Positions 22,018-35,571 of a DNA stretch of 64,000 nucleotides are shown piece after piece. Origin of the DNA: Heterodera schachtii (Eukaryota > Nematoda > Chromadorea > Rhabditida > Heteroderidae); the NCBI GenBank assembly GCA_023374025.1, contig SIJG01000043.1, positions 1,066,683-1,130,682 of the forward strand. Reading direction: 5' to 3'. Under the pieces are notes generated by a model. The model searched no databases. It was not told the origin of the DNA and was given only the letters and a program-made list of their open reading frames with translations. A program made the translations under genes and the position numbers. Positions within the stretch are counted from its first letter, which is position 1. The number at the start of each line of letters is the position of its first letter.

Positions 22018-22997
22018 GTCAGTTCCGTCTGGCCAGTTCCGTCTCGCCAGTTCCGTCTGGGGCCGGTTCCGTCTTGGGCCAGTTCCGTCTGGCCAGTTCC
22101 GTCTGGCCAGTTCCGTCTCGCCAGTTCCGTCTGGGGCCGGTTCCGTCTTGGGCCAGTTCCGTCTGGCCAGTTCCGTCTCGCCAGTTCCGTCTTGCCAGTT
22201 CCGTCTTAGTACTAAAAGTGCCGGTTCCGTCTCAAATATTTTTGGACCCAAATTTTTTTAAATTTCAGAATGTGAATAGAAAGTTGAAATATATTAATAG
22301 GGCTAATATTTTTGGGTGCTAAAAACTAAAAACTGCCAAAATATTTAGGTTTTCGGTTCTAAAAACCTCCAAAATAGGTGTTAAAAAGTTTCACGTTTAG
22401 GGGTGTAAAATAACAAAATTTATTCAAAAATTTTGAGGAAATTTTCATTTCTTAGGGGTCTATTTTGAAAAATAGACACGAAAATTATGTACATTAATCT
22501 TTATATTCGGGTTCGGGGTCCGAAATGGATGCCGGATTCGCTGCAAAAAAAGTGCTGGACACATTAAGGCTACTGAGATTCTAAATTTTTCGGGACTTGA
22601 GAACCGAAACTTGTTGGGAATTTACCCGCGAGAATCGAGACCGAGACGCCAAAAAAAAAAAACCGACAAAATTTCCGACACGAGAACCAAGACTGAGAAT
22701 CTCCAGCAGAATTACTGGACATTTGCAATGTTCTTTCATTTCAGAAAATTTTTGTTTTAGAATAGGTATATTGTAGGCTGCGAAGTAAAAGAATTTTATT
22801 TATTTTTCTAAATTAGTTATTGATTTAAAAAATTTGGGTCAAAAAATATTTGAGACGGAACTGGCCCTTTGAGTACTAAGACGGAACTGGCCAGACGGAA
22901 CTGGCAAGACGGAACTGGCCCAAGACGGAACCGGCCCCAGACGGAACTGGCGAGACGGAACTGGCCAGACGGAACTGGCCAGACGGAACTGACCCCT
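22018..22997. mobile_element. Foldback-type element 1 (GTTCCGTCTGGCCA repeats)
   Basis: The left arm (22018-22260) is a tandem array of about 14-bp units such as GTTCCGTCTGGCCA and GTTCCGTCTGGGGCCG. The right arm (about 22830-22997) is the inverted array, and the shared inner flank 'aaatatttttggaccc' is inverted as well. The interior (22261-22829) has no recognisable gene. Arms made of short tandem repeats are the hallmark of foldback elements. Confidence 0.8.
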
Positions 22998-23027
22998 ACT
23001 GCAGGGGGGGGGGGGATCGACCCATTT

Positions 23028-24878
23028 CCATGCTGCCGTTTCCATGCGGCCGTTTCCATGCCGCCGTTTCCATACCAGCCATTTCCATACCGGCCGTTTC
23101 CATGCCGCCGTTTCCATGCCGCCGTTTCCATACTAAGGTATTTAGGCCATTTCCATACCAAAAGTTTTTCAAAGATTTTCAGGTAAAATTTAATAAATAG
23201 ATAGAGGTTTTTCAACTCTTGGATGCTTAATATGAATTATAAATTTAATGTATTTTTTTCAACATTATAGATTGGAAAATGGAAGCAATTCTAACAAAAA
23301 GGAACCGTACCAAGCTTCAGCATAACGGCCATTCATTTTTTCTCTTTTTTTTGTTATGAGATTTTTGTGCTTAGGTAATCAAGCGTGTACGTCATGAAAT
23401 AAACGCACCTCCGCCAATTCCAAACACGCTCACAGACTTAATCATCCCAGACGCATACAAAACGTATGGGCGCACCGAAGAACAAACGGAACAATTTTTG
23501 TTGTCCGATTCGGGAGTTTACCAAGAGAACGGGAGGGAACAGAGGTAATACACATGCGCACTTTTTAATTATTTAAAGCGCAATTTAGAATACTGATATT
23601 TGGACGTGAATCGAATGGTCGGTGGGCGCATGAAATGAAAGAGTGCTTCGCCGATGGTACATTCAGCATCACACCGATGCCTTTCCAACAAGTGTACGCT
23701 ATTTTGGCACGGTAAGGAATTTAAACAGTTTAACAATTTTGAACTTATTATTTAAGTCGGAACCGCTGGGTCATTCCAGTGTGCTACTGCATGCTGTCAA
23801 ACAAAACGCACACTACATACGAGCGTATGTTTCGTATGCTCGTTGCTGTGTGGCCAGACTTCAACCCGGACAGCGTGTCGATGGACTTCGAAACAGCGGC
23901 GATTACTGCGCTGAATGTAGTCTTACCATTCACTGAAGTGCGCGGATGTCTGTTCCACCTCGTCCAAAACTTCCACAAAAAAATTTCCGAATTTGGGCTT
24001 AAACAGGTTGAATTCATGATCATGATTGGCAAAATAAACTTTTTTTTAGCGTTATCAAAATGACCCGACATTCGCAGAAATGGCACGATGTGTCACGTCT
24101 ATCGCGTTTCTTCCAATTGGAGATTTGACCCCCGGAATCATTGTTCTGGACATGGCTCTTCCCGACGAACTTACTCCCGTTCTAGACTGGTAAATTGACA
24201 GGCTCACAAATTGTTTACTATTTACTGTTCTTTATTTATTAGGTTCATCATGAACTACACGGGTCGTCTTAAGCATGATGGAAGTCGAACACGTCCGCGA
24301 TTTGACCCAAACATTTGGAGTGTTTACACTCGAACACTGCAAGGCGATGACCGAACGAATAACCATTCAGAAGCCGCGAACAGACGCCTGCAATGCGCAT
24401 TTGCCTGTTCACATCCATCGATTTGGCATTTCATTGACCTTCTGCGAAAGGATCAAAAGTTATCGGATGATGACTTCGCGAAGTGTTCAACTGGACAAGA
24501 ACCGCCGCAAAAGGCAAAGAAATATCGCGAAGCAGACCGCCGAATTCTTACGATGGTTCAAAATTATTTACCACTTAACAACGGAGACTCCAACATTTTC
24601 CCAAATCATCAGCCTTTCAATCATCATTTTATTATTACTTTTTTGATCGGAATTTCTCGAAATTATGAAATGAGACCGTGATTTGAAATAGATAAAATGT
24701 TTTTTTTCTTGGATTTTTAATTTCACTGTCTTTTAAACTTTTGGTATGGAAATGGCCTAAATACCTTAGTATGGAAACGGCGGCATGGAAACGGCGGCAT
24801 GGAAACGGCCGGTATGGAAATGGCTAGTATGGAAATGGCGGAATGGAAACGGCGGCATGGAAACGGCGGCATGGATTG
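23028..24878. mobile_element. Foldback-type MULE (TTTCCATGCCGCCG repeats)
   Basis: Left arm 23028-23160 is a tandem array of TTTCCATGCCGCCG-type 14-mers; right arm 24735-24878 is the inverted array. Between them lies a MULE transposase gene. It abuts foldback element 1 through a G-run at about 23005-23014. Confidence 0.82.
23375..24681 (+). CDS. MULE transposase
   Basis: At least five exons: 23375-23544, about 23589-23711, about 23757-24006, about 24049-24191 and about 24242-24681. The transposase domain shows the DDE pattern of Mutator-like elements: FADGTF (first Asp), SMDFETAA (second Asp) with RGCLFHLVQNFHKK following, and NNHSEAANRR (the Glu). All three catalytic residues are present and no stop interrupts the joined frame, so it may be functional. 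It cuts and pastes the surrounding element. An upstream exon near 23277-23330 is likely but I cannot fix its start; a FLYWCH-type domain was not identified. Confidence 0.82.
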
Positions 24879-25420
24879 CGCATGTGTATTACCTCTGTTC
24901 CCTCCCGTTCTCTTGGTAAACTCCCGAATCGGACAACAAAAATTGTTCCGTTTGTTCTTCGGTGCGCCCATACGTTTTGTATGCGTCTGGGATGATTAAG
25001 TCTGTGAGCGTGTTTGGAATTGGCGGAGGTGCGTTTATTTCATGACGTACACGCTTGATTACCTAAGCACAAAAATCTCATAACAAAAAAAAGAGAAAAA
25101 ATGAATGGCCGTTATGCTGAAGCTTGGTACGGTTCCTTTTTGTTAGAATTGCTTCCATTTTCCAATCTATAATGTTGAAAAAAATACATTAAATTTATAA
25201 TTCATATTAAGCATCCAAGAGTTGAAAAACCTCTATCTATTTATTAAATTTTACCTGAAAATCTTTGAAAAACTTTTGGTATGGAAATGGCCTAAATACC
25301 TTAGTATGGAAACGGCGGCATGGAAACGGCGGCATGGAAACGGCCGGTATGGAAATGGCTAGTATGGAAATGGCGGAATGGAAACGGCGGCATGGAAACG
25401 GCGGCATGGATTGACCCCAA
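24879..25420. repeat. Inverted partial copy of the MULE 5' part
   Basis: Reverse complement of about 23028-23545: it repeats the exon around 'tacgttttgtatgcgtctgg' (24971) and ends in another TTTCCATGC-type arm (25272-25410). The MULE right arm is thus followed by a mirrored 5' half, giving three arms in 2.4 kb. From 25421 to 26216 I see no gene, only AT-rich DNA upstream of the ROD gene. Confidence 0.82.
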
Positions 25421-26216
25421 CCCGCAGGGGGGGGGGGGTCACAAAATGGAAAAGTACCAAAAAGGTTAGGTTTTATTTTTAAATTTATTTCAAAAATTTT
25501 TGATCACTTTTTTTTGTTGCCATTTTCATTTATTATTTAGTTAACTATTTAATGGATTTTTCGTTAATAAAAATTCGCGCTTAATTAATGAACTGATATC
25601 TCATACAAAATCCTCCTGTTATTCTTTTACGGTCTTTCTCTGGCTTACAAATGGTCAAAGTTAGCACTTCGGCGGCAGGATGACCTTCAAACCTTTTTTC
25701 AAAATTTTCTTTTTATAAATTTTGAAGCTTCTCAGAGTTGCGACTTTAATGTATAAAAACCCGATTGGCTTAGCTGTATCCCAAATCCCTTTGTCAACAT
25801 TTTAAATTATTTGTAAACGGAACGAAATAAAGAAATAGCGCGATCTTTTCAATTTCAAAACATATCAAAAATGTCAACAATTTGAACTTTTTATTTTTAC
25901 CTACCTACTTCTGGCTTTGTTTTCCCTCATATATATGTTACACATTTTTCGGTTCTATTCACTTTATGAGTCAAATCAAAATTTTATGAGTCTAGTTCAT
26001 TTAACTTTCTTTAAATGTTATGTAGATTCTTTTGTTTTTCGTAATATTACCTTCATCATTCAAACTTAGTGCTTTCGGATATATCAAGAACATAGGGATT
26101 CCCAAAAAGTCAATTTTAGTTAGTTGATTGGACTCATAAACTGAGTGGATTCAAAATGCGTTTGGACTCATAAAGTGCAACAGAACTCATACATTTTCCA
26201 TATTTTTCCAGTTTAG

Positions 26217-29200
26217 ATGGGTAAAAATAAATTCACTGTTATTGACCATGACAATTTGTCTGGTAGTCCGGATAGAAACAGCGGCATTTTGACGAACTCG
26301 CTTGAAATTTATGAGGTGTCGACGGCAAAAGTGCTCAAAGGTTTGTTCGTTTCTCATCCTTTTTAACCAATTTGCGTATTGAAGGAGAGGTGCCTGCTTC
26401 ACCAGCAGATGAGGGATCAGCCGAAGTTTTTCACGCTTTGCATGGCAATTGGTTTGCCAGCGCATTTGTTTCATTATTTTTCAATTTTTTTCTTAGGTTT
26501 GTCATTGCCATAAGTTCGGATGTCCATTTTTTCGATGTTTCCGTCGGATGCACAGAATTCAACCCGGACAGCTCAAGGGGGCGCATCGAAAGTGGCAAAG
26601 GCACAAAGGACAAGCGCATTTTCATCCTTCCTGACGACGCTTGTGTGGTGGCACTTCAATTCTTCCCATCCACCGATGTGTTGCTGATTTTGCTTAGCAA
26701 TGGGACAGCATTTTTCGCAAGTCTAACGAATCGCCTTAGCTACCAACTCAAGGTTTTTTTCTTGTCTTTATAACATAAAACGGTAATACTGTCAATTAGA
26801 GAGTCGAGAAGTCAATTTTTAATAAGTTCAATGTTTTGCACTACAACCGCTTCAAATGAACGAACTATTTTGTTCAGTATCGCGTAATAGCTTTCGTATT
26901 TAATTATCTCTCGTGCATTTGAAGCGATTGTGATGCATAAATATGATTTGTTGGAAATTGACTTTTTATTCGTATTCAGTGTTTGGTAATTGTACAGTTT
27001 AGGCCACATGAGTTTTTGATATGAATGTAATGGGCCGAAATGGATGTCAGAACATTTTCCGACTCCGAAAACCACCTTAATAAAACATCGAATGCATTTT
27101 ACCCATTAAAGCCAATAAAAGCAACTGAAAATGTTCTCTGTTTAGGATGCGTTTCCATCGTTTGACAAGTGCGCAATTTGCATTGACAATAACAGTGGGG
27201 GCGAATTCACCGTGGCCATTTCGGACTGCAAAGGGACCATTCACTTTTTGACTGTCCCTCGGTTTGATGTCGGCATTCACGACGAGGAGCAGTTTCGCCG
27301 AGCGTTTTCCTCGGTCCAGAAGCATTCTTTCGACGTCACACAAACTTTGGGGAGCGGCGCCCATTTCATTGCGAACGTTGTGAACGCTTTTGTCTTTGTG
27401 AGTTGAAACTTTTGACCAAGAGTGTGTTTGTTATAGGACCCTTTTTGAAAAACACGTAAATTTTTAAAAGGCATTGAAAATAAGTTTATAAGGATTTCGG
27501 GGTCGTTGAACCGCACCCTCCTCCTGGTACTGTCACTGGTCGTTTTTTTGATTGCTTTGTATTTTTTTTTTGTTAATTTCAGTTTCCCAAGCGGAAGGGC
27601 GCCTCTGTCTGTGCCTTTGCTTTGCATCCGTCCGACAATGATTTTTCCAACTTTTCCGCTCTGTTTACCCTCAAAGAAGACGTGCAAATGGTGCGCTCTG
27701 TCGGCTGTTTCGTCTGTGTTTTGCTCAAAAGCAATTCGCAATTGGCCATCTTTGACCAGAATTTGGTGCAAGTCCATGTCATCTCTCTCGTGTCAAAAGA
27801 GGAGAACTGTGCCATTTTGGACTTTGAATTTCTCGATGTTGGCGACTTTTACGAATTTACGGAAAACGTTAAAATCCTTTTGAAAGTCAAAACTGCGAGC
27901 GGAACTGAGGTAATAAAACAAAATACCACGCAAAATTCCCGCAAATAATTTAAATTTGTGTGTTTCTTTCAGTTCAAAATCAAACAGTTCAACCAGGCGG
28001 ACAGTCAATTCACCAGACAATGCTCTGAACATGCTGTTTTGGTGCCGACTTCGACGCCCGGCGATGAAAACAACATCATTTACATTGATGCTTTCCCACC
28101 GAACAGGTCCGTAAGCAGTTTCAACCCTTCTCGTTTTCCAGCAATTTTTAAAACTTTCTATTCATCGTGAAATTTGAAAAATAGAAAATACTTTGATTTA
28201 TTCTTGTATTTGTTAAAATCCTTATTTCTTCTGAAAAAATTTTAAGTTAGAAATTCAAAAAAAAAATTCCGGGGACACGGGAGGGGTGACGTAATACACG
28301 CAATAATGTCATTGGCGATAGACCAAAGTATTGGTTTAACAGTTTATCTCATTCAGTTGCAACGACATTTTCGTGCGCTTTGTCGGAGAGGCACATCCAG
28401 CGTTGCGCTTAAAGAAACTGATCGAACTTAAGCGATTTGACGACGCATTGGCATTCGCAAAGTCATACAACCTTCCGGCAGATGTAATTAAACGCTTTTT
28501 ATTATTCTAATTTATATGTTTCAGTCGGTGTACATCGAACTTTTGTTGTATTATCAAGAGCAAATTCAAAACGGAAAGGATGGCACTTATGAGGAGGAAA
28601 CGTTTAAAGAACTGTTGCAGACTCTGCGGATGCTAAGCGATCACAATACTGTAAATTTTTCTTTTGTTGTACATAGTTGCATGGTTTATTTGACATTTTA
28701 CAGGCTGGAGATCATTGTGTGGCAATTCTGAACTTTGTGAACCGATACGAACACATCAAAACGATTTTGGACTTTGCAAAGGCACTCAAAATAACAGGTG
28801 CTAAATTTTGACGAGTTTTTGTAATATTCCTTCGCTTACAGATGAGTACACGCAAAAGGAAATTGCCCGTTTTCGTTATGAATTGGCCTCCTATCGCATG
28901 CTCTTCGAGGCCCATGGGCCGAGCTTTGACCGCGACTCCCAATGGCCTCAGTTTCTGTCGAGTGGCAGTCATACGGAGTTTTTTGACGCATTTTGCGAGG
29001 CCGGACAAATGACGGAAGCCCGACTTTTGCTCTCCCGCTATTCCAACATTGGGCAGGAATTGCAAGACGAAAAATCAATGAAAAGATTGCTCACGGTCTT
29101 CAAATCTGCTCTTATAGGCAAGCACAGCTTTTTCAAAAAATTTTTAAATTTGCTTCCCTTTCAGAAAAGCCGCATATCAGTGGAGCAATCAGTGAATTTG

Positions 29201-32200
29201 TGGAAATTGAGTTGGTTCCGCTGCTTTTAACTTCAAACAATGCGCTCAACACGAAGATCATCTGCTCCACTTTCTGCGGTTTCTTCGTCGACATTTCCCT
29301 TCTTCTCGAACGACTTGAGCCAAAGAGTTTCCCTGACGCATCGCTTCATTTTGCCGAGACTTTCGACCGCGCCATTTCTTTGCTTCGCGCTGACTGTCGT
29401 ACTTCGGAGAAACACGTCTTATTTGTCGGACTGTGAATTAAATGTGATCGAATTTTAGGTCACTTTTCTACACATTCTCCGACAATTGGGCGAGGGTGAG
29501 GAGAACGGTGGACTCCTCGGCAATTTGAACGGGCTGATTCGAAACCTGAGAAAACTGTGCAAAATCCACACGGTTTACCAATGTCCTATGTCATATTCGG
29601 AATTCTTGGTCTGTCTGATTGTAAGAATGAAACAATCATTGTTTGATTTCTTTCAGCATCATGATGTCAACTCCATTTGCCACCGAATTATGGACCGAAT
29701 CAGGACGACGTCGTCAGTGCGTGAAATTGCTGAACAATTTGTCTTTCCATACGTCGAAGAGAATGGTCTTGACAGGAACAAAGTGCTCTACGACTACATA
29801 AAGGTGTTTGGTGTCAGCTCAAATTTGCTGATTAATCCCTTAATTGTTTAGCAAATTGCGAGTTCGTACTATTCTTCCACGGCTGCTGGCCAGGCGCACA
29901 CTTGGGATTTGCTGTGTTTGCAAATAACCGAGCTGATCACTGATGCCAATGTTCGGTGTCGGGCAATCATCGAAATTGCGAGTGGCGCAGTGCCGCCTTG
30001 GTCCCCACAGCTTTCGAAGGTGGTCAGCGGAGTCGTTGCTCAGGGAGACAAAATCGACCCGGAACTGTACGCCTTTGCCATTCTTGGATTTATTTTTCAT
30101 TTGGTTTTTCTCCCCAGGATAAGTTCATTGCGCAAGCAGTGTCTCTACGCCGATTTGGGACAAATCTTCATCCGGTACGAGATTTTGTTGAGCAATCGCT
30201 CGCGCGTAATTGGCGGTGCCGGGCTGCGCTCGTTGTTGCAGTACATCTTCAAAGTCAGCCGCAGGGACATGGCCTCCAAGTTGCAGGATGCGTTCAGAGT
30301 GCGCGAACTTTGACACCCTTTTTCCATCCTTCCATACAATTTAAGGTGGTTGAGCTGTACGAGGAGCTCCAAGCAAAGTCACTGTTTTCCGCCGTCGACT
30401 GCTATTACCTTTTCGCTGTTGTCCTTATCAAACAAATGACAGATGAAAATGATGTGAGCAAATTTGGTTGGTGGGTACCTCCTCAAATATGGCTGAATTC
30501 AGATGAAATCTCTCACCGATCTGTTCCAACTGATCAAATCTTCCCAAGAGGCGGAGTCTGTGGCGCAGAAACTGACCAATCATTTGAAGTGTCTTCTCAC
30601 GCCGACCAAAATTAAGGTCTTTTTTTTTACTCTTGCTTAGTAATTCCGCTACTGTCATTCATCCCATTTGAGGCTGTCATCCCGCAACGTTTGGTTTGGT
30701 TGGCGTGTTTGCTTTGTGTAGCCGAGCGATATTTGCCGCCTTCGTCTGCGGTGAAGCTGATTCGCGACGCACGAGCAATCCGCAAACTCCAAATAGACCA
30801 CCAAATTGTAAAATAATTTTTAATCATTTGCAAAAAAATTTCCTAATTCCAACAATAAGTTTGATGATTTTGATTTAGGTCTTTGGCTTTTCATCATTCC
30901 GTGAAAAAGACCAATGCGTCGTTTATCTGAGGAAATTCATTGAAGCGCCAAATGCCAAGTCCATTGTCGAAGTGCACTCTTTTGGCACTTTGTTATGCCT
31001 TGATATCAACGAAATATGTAAAGCAATTATCGGCGTGCACATCAAGAATGGACTCCCCGAGGCAGCACTAAACGTGCTCAAGTACGACCAATCCCTTTTT
31101 ATGACTTTCATGGCCGATGTTTTTTTTTTAGGTATTTTACTTCGGCAGTCCATTTGCCGGCAAAGGCACATTTGGTCATTGCGTTGGACACATGCACTTT
31201 TGTGTGTTGGAAACTCACCGAGTCGGTCAGAGAGGAGCCCGCAAATGCCGACATTATTGCATTGACTGGAAGCATTGTTCGTGCCTTCCAATCAGTTCTG
31301 CCAAAATTGATCGATTGGTCGGTCGGTCTTGGCGAGAATCGATATTTCGAGTCTTTTTCAAAGGTATTTGAATGTGACCAATTCGACTTGTTGCATTCAA
31401 TCCGATTAACCCCTGCAGATTTCTCGATACATCGGCTTCTTCAATTTGGTGCTTAACCAATGTGCTGCAAATGATGACGTGCCGAAGAGTTCGGAATCGG
31501 ACCCTGCCATTGGAGACATTTCTTGCGCGTCCATAAAGAGCATTTCCGAAGGCGCTAAATGGTTTTTGCTTTCTTACAAGTAGCATACGTTTGTCATTTC
31601 TTCTTTTTTCAAGTTCCAACAGACTTTACGTGACCAAAGCGCGGACTGGTGTCCTTTTGCCACACCTCGAGGGCACCTTGTACAATACGATTTCAGTTGT
31701 TAAGGCAGTGTGTGTCGTGGCTTCTTCCGTGGTCGAGTCGCCTGTCGATGCGTACGGATTGACACTTGAATTGTCAAATCTCCAATTTTTTCCCTTTTTC
31801 AGTAAACAACGTGAGGAATTCCATGAACAAATGCGCGAGTCTTGGAACTGTTTGTTTAACAACCATCTGTCAGGCGGCCACATTTTGCTGGAGATTCAAG
31901 CTCGCAAATTGGCCGACACTCTTGGTACCAGCAAATTCGTACAAACCCATAAAAAGCTGATACCAAATATAATTTAGACTGTTTCGCCTCAACGCGGGGC
32001 TCTGTTCTGATTGGAATCGAACGACAAGTCTTGGAATTATGCAAGAAAATATTTGGTTTTCCCGTCGCTGATGTCCAATTAGCCGCCCATTTGTTGCTCA
32101 GTTTGCCCCTTGACGAAATGCGCAAGGTGAGGACATTTGCTCATTTACGCGTATTTATTTTTGGTGTCTATTTATTTCTATTACCAATTCCGTTTTGACA

Positions 32201-35200
32201 GAATCTCCATGAACTTCGACGATGGGCTCAGTCGCGGAAGAATGTTCGTTACACGTTGAACCTAATTTGTGTGTCATTGTTCGTGCTCACTGTTGCGGAC
32301 CAAGACATGAACCTCATCAAACAAGTCGCGGTCCGTCTCCCTTTTCCCATTTATAAATAGAAAATAAATCCCAAATTTTAAAGATTTGGCACGAGACCAC
32401 CCAATGGCAGAAGCGTTTGATCAAACAGAATGTGAACATGGGTGCTAAGCAGCTGAAGCGCGACAACGTTTACGAGCTAATTGGCGATTTTGCAAAAGCG
32501 CTTCTTCCCTCCTCATTTCTTTACGACTATTGCAAAGAGGCGAATTGCGCACCTTCGTCCATTTTGCTCAATTATGCGGTTGAACTGTGCAAATTGTCCT
32601 CTTCTTTAACTGCCGATGCGAATCGTTTCGAACTTTGCATTGAAACAGCGAAAGCTGCCATTTCGGTGGAATTTTGTGCTATTTTCTTTTATTATTACAA
32701 TTTATCAAAATATTTGCAGAAAGCGGAGATGGACGAACGTACTGTGATGGTATTGCTGTCCACTGTGAAAGACATTTGCCCATACAATTACGAGGCCATC
32801 GAACTGTTGTTCCACACAATGCACGAAATTGCAACTAATGGAAAAATTGAGCCGGAAAACCCTGATTTGGTGCTGATCAGGGGCGGGTACATGCTTCTCA
32901 AATTCCTGAGGTGGCACTTTAATACACTCGTTATTGTAGAAATGAAATTAAAAAATTTAGATGCACAAATCGTGGCAAAAACATCAGTTCCGGAGAAATT
33001 CGTTGGTATAAACAGTTCACTAGTCAGAAAAATTGTGTGAGTTTGACAACATTTTTCTGTATTTCCTCCCATTGGTGTTTGTGTTTTATACTTCCTTTTC
33101 AGAACTCCTCTCTGTCCTACGTCACGAACACTGAACTCGTTTTAGCCGATGAAACTGCTGGCGCTCCTTCGCTCGATGAGAGTGCAATGGGCCCAGTCCG
33201 ACAACAATCGAATTTATTGCCGTCAAATGAGTCCAATTCCATTCTGCCGTCTTGGGCAATGAAACGGCTGCCATTCCATTTGCTGTTCAACGAAGAGAAT
33301 GAATCGGACAAATTCCAGTCCAAACTCATTTATCACGAACTCACCATTTTCAACGTGCAGGTGAAAAGAAATGGAAAATTTGTTGATGGAATATTGGTTT
33401 TTTGTTTTAGCATTGGACTTCGCTTATTGAGGAAACCTCGTCCATTCTGAAGCACAGTCGGTCTCATCTTCTGGTCGGCTCCATCACCAACCATGTGAAC
33501 GAGACGGTGAAGTTCAAGCGTGAGCTGAACTCCGACGACCTTTGTCAAATCAAACAATTGGCTTTCGAGTACCCACGTCTCAGCATTCTGAAGGGGCTCG
33601 CCAGTCGATTCCAACGCCTTCCCCTGTGTACGTTTTCGTCTTTTTTTTTTGTTGAAATTGCCATATATTTCATTTCCATCATTTAGCCCAAACGAGGGTT
33701 TCGCTGATGAAGCTTTGCTGTGAGGTCATTGAGGAGTGGCTGTGCGATTTCGAAGAGCTGAAATTGCCTCCCAAAGAGGAACGGGGCGCGTACGCGTCGT
33801 ACAGCTCTGCCCTTCGCGAGTCGCTGGTCGTAATCGAAACTGAGTTTCTTCTTGCGAACAACGCAGTGCTTAACACGGACACTGTTTCACTTACGCAAAA
33901 GTCGGAAGAACTCGTCAATTATCTTTTGTGCCGAAATGAAATTGACTGGGCGGAAAGTGAATCAATTTGTAAGGGTTTTATCTTAATTACGCTTCATTCT
34001 ACACCAGCCTTTGTTTATACGAACATTTCACCTTTTTAGCTCGCTGTTTCGGCATCGTCGACTCAATTTCAAAAATACATTCTGTCAATGTCGAGAGGGT
34101 GTTTTTGGCGCTGATCGATCGTTGGGTCATCGAAGGCCAACAGCAGTCGGACCAAGCCGTTTCACAGATCACTTCCGACCCCGACTCCACCATCGACTTT
34201 ACTGGCCCTTCGCTTCTGTCCAACTCAGTCAACACCGATGATTCCGACTTTTTCGTTCCGGTCCTTTACGACGACATTCAAAGTCCCATAGAATTAATTG
34301 AATTCTTATCTTTTGAGCAATTTCATTTCAGCAACTCGGATCATTGTCCTTTTGCGACGGATTAGGGAACCGATGAAGAAAATCTTGGAATTTTCACACA
34401 AATCTGAAATTGTGAGTTGGGTATTTTCTTTGCTAATTGTTTTGTTCATTATTTGTTGCTTAATTAGGATGTGTCGGTGCTCCCCGGTGGTTACATAACC
34501 AAAGTTCGCATTGCCTGCTGCATTTTGCGCTTTCTGACCGATGAACAGATGAGGACAATGTTCAACATTAGCATAGACCAATTTTAGTAAGTCATCATCG
34601 GCACTGAATCGCATTACAATTTATGTAACTCTTTAGCGGAAATTTCGTCACTATGCTCAACCAGCGGCTTTACTCGTTGTGCCGCATCGATTCGTCGCCG
34701 AAGGATCTGAAGGAGGCCGAAAGGGTGGACTTTGTGCGGACCATTCTCTCGCCCCAGTCAATTTTCCGCCAAACTCCTGAAGTCTCTCCCACCATTTTGT
34801 TTTTAATTTTTGCTTTATTTCATCTTTTAAAGATCGCCCGTCTTTTGGTTTGTCTGATCGTCGACAATGACATTGATGACCTGACAACACTTGGCAAAGC
34901 TGCCCAACGTCTCGTCCAGCTTCGTCTGTCCGTCCCTCTCTTGGAACTGCTGAAATATTTGCGCAACATCAAGGGAAAGGACATCAGAACCATCCCAAAC
35001 ATTTCGGCATTTTTTGCTAAGACCTTTGAGGCACTCTTTGACAAGATCGGTCCGCTTTATTCGCTTGTCTAATTACGACAATTAATTAATAATTAGTCCT
35101 CAATTTTTATCAGATGCACCAGCAACTGATCGGAAGGAACTTGCTTCGCTCGTTTTCTTCTTGATCAGGTACTCGTTGAAAAGGCTGTTTAAAAGGAATC

Positions 35201-35471
35201 TAAATTATTTTAACTTCATTTCATCGCTATTTTTTCTTTTTGCGTATTTTCAGCTGCCCCGTTGAGGGCGATGGTCATTTCGCTCGCTCCGTTTCTCTGC
35301 TGGCGTCGAGTGGTGCCAACTTCGCCTCTTCGTTGGTGGCCATTTCCGATAATTCAACGGCGGTACGTTTCGTAATTTATTTTTTCTCGTTTTAATTAAT
35401 TTATTTTTTCACAGGAAGTGAATTTGGCCAATGAACGTGGAAAGATGGCTGATTTGTATGGTGGAATTTGA
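26217..35471 (+). CDS. rod-1: Kinetochore protein ROD/KNTC1 homologue
   Basis: About 30 exons. Placed: 26217-26340, 27146-27397, 27583-27909, 27973-28106, 28357-28493, 28525-28650, 28704-28797, 28842-29117, 29165-29415, 29459-29620, 29657-29803, 29852-30298, 30346-30453, 30503-30616, 30673-30807, 30879-31081, 31132-31363, 31419-31579, 31623-31924, 31978-32126, 32202-32330, 32384-32665, 32720-32910; further exons run to the last, 35415-35471. The N-terminal part is beta-propeller-like, followed by a helical repeat body. Colinear matches to human KNTC1 that I recognise: LNGLIRNLRKL against VNNLREL, GAVPPWSPQL against AAVVPWSAAV, CPYNYEAIELL against DPYDYEMIEVV, and RLPFHLLF. ROD, with ZW10 and Zwilch, forms the RZZ complex that brings dynein and Mad1-Mad2 to kinetochores. 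The intron at 29118 starts GC (ATAG|GCAAGC). Order and absence of stops in the placed exons suggest an intact gene. Confidence 0.9.
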
Positions 35472-35571
35472 AAAGATAATGAAAGAGGACGGAACTATTG
35501 ATGTGCATATTTATTGAAATGCGGGTGTGTTGGCGAATTGATATTTTAGTGCAATATTTATTTAATAATAT

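Noticed and set aside
22018..22260. Repetitive protein encoded by the GTTCCGTCTGGCCA array
   Set aside because: The open frames follow from a repeat without stops; the inverted arm gives equally long frames on the other strand.
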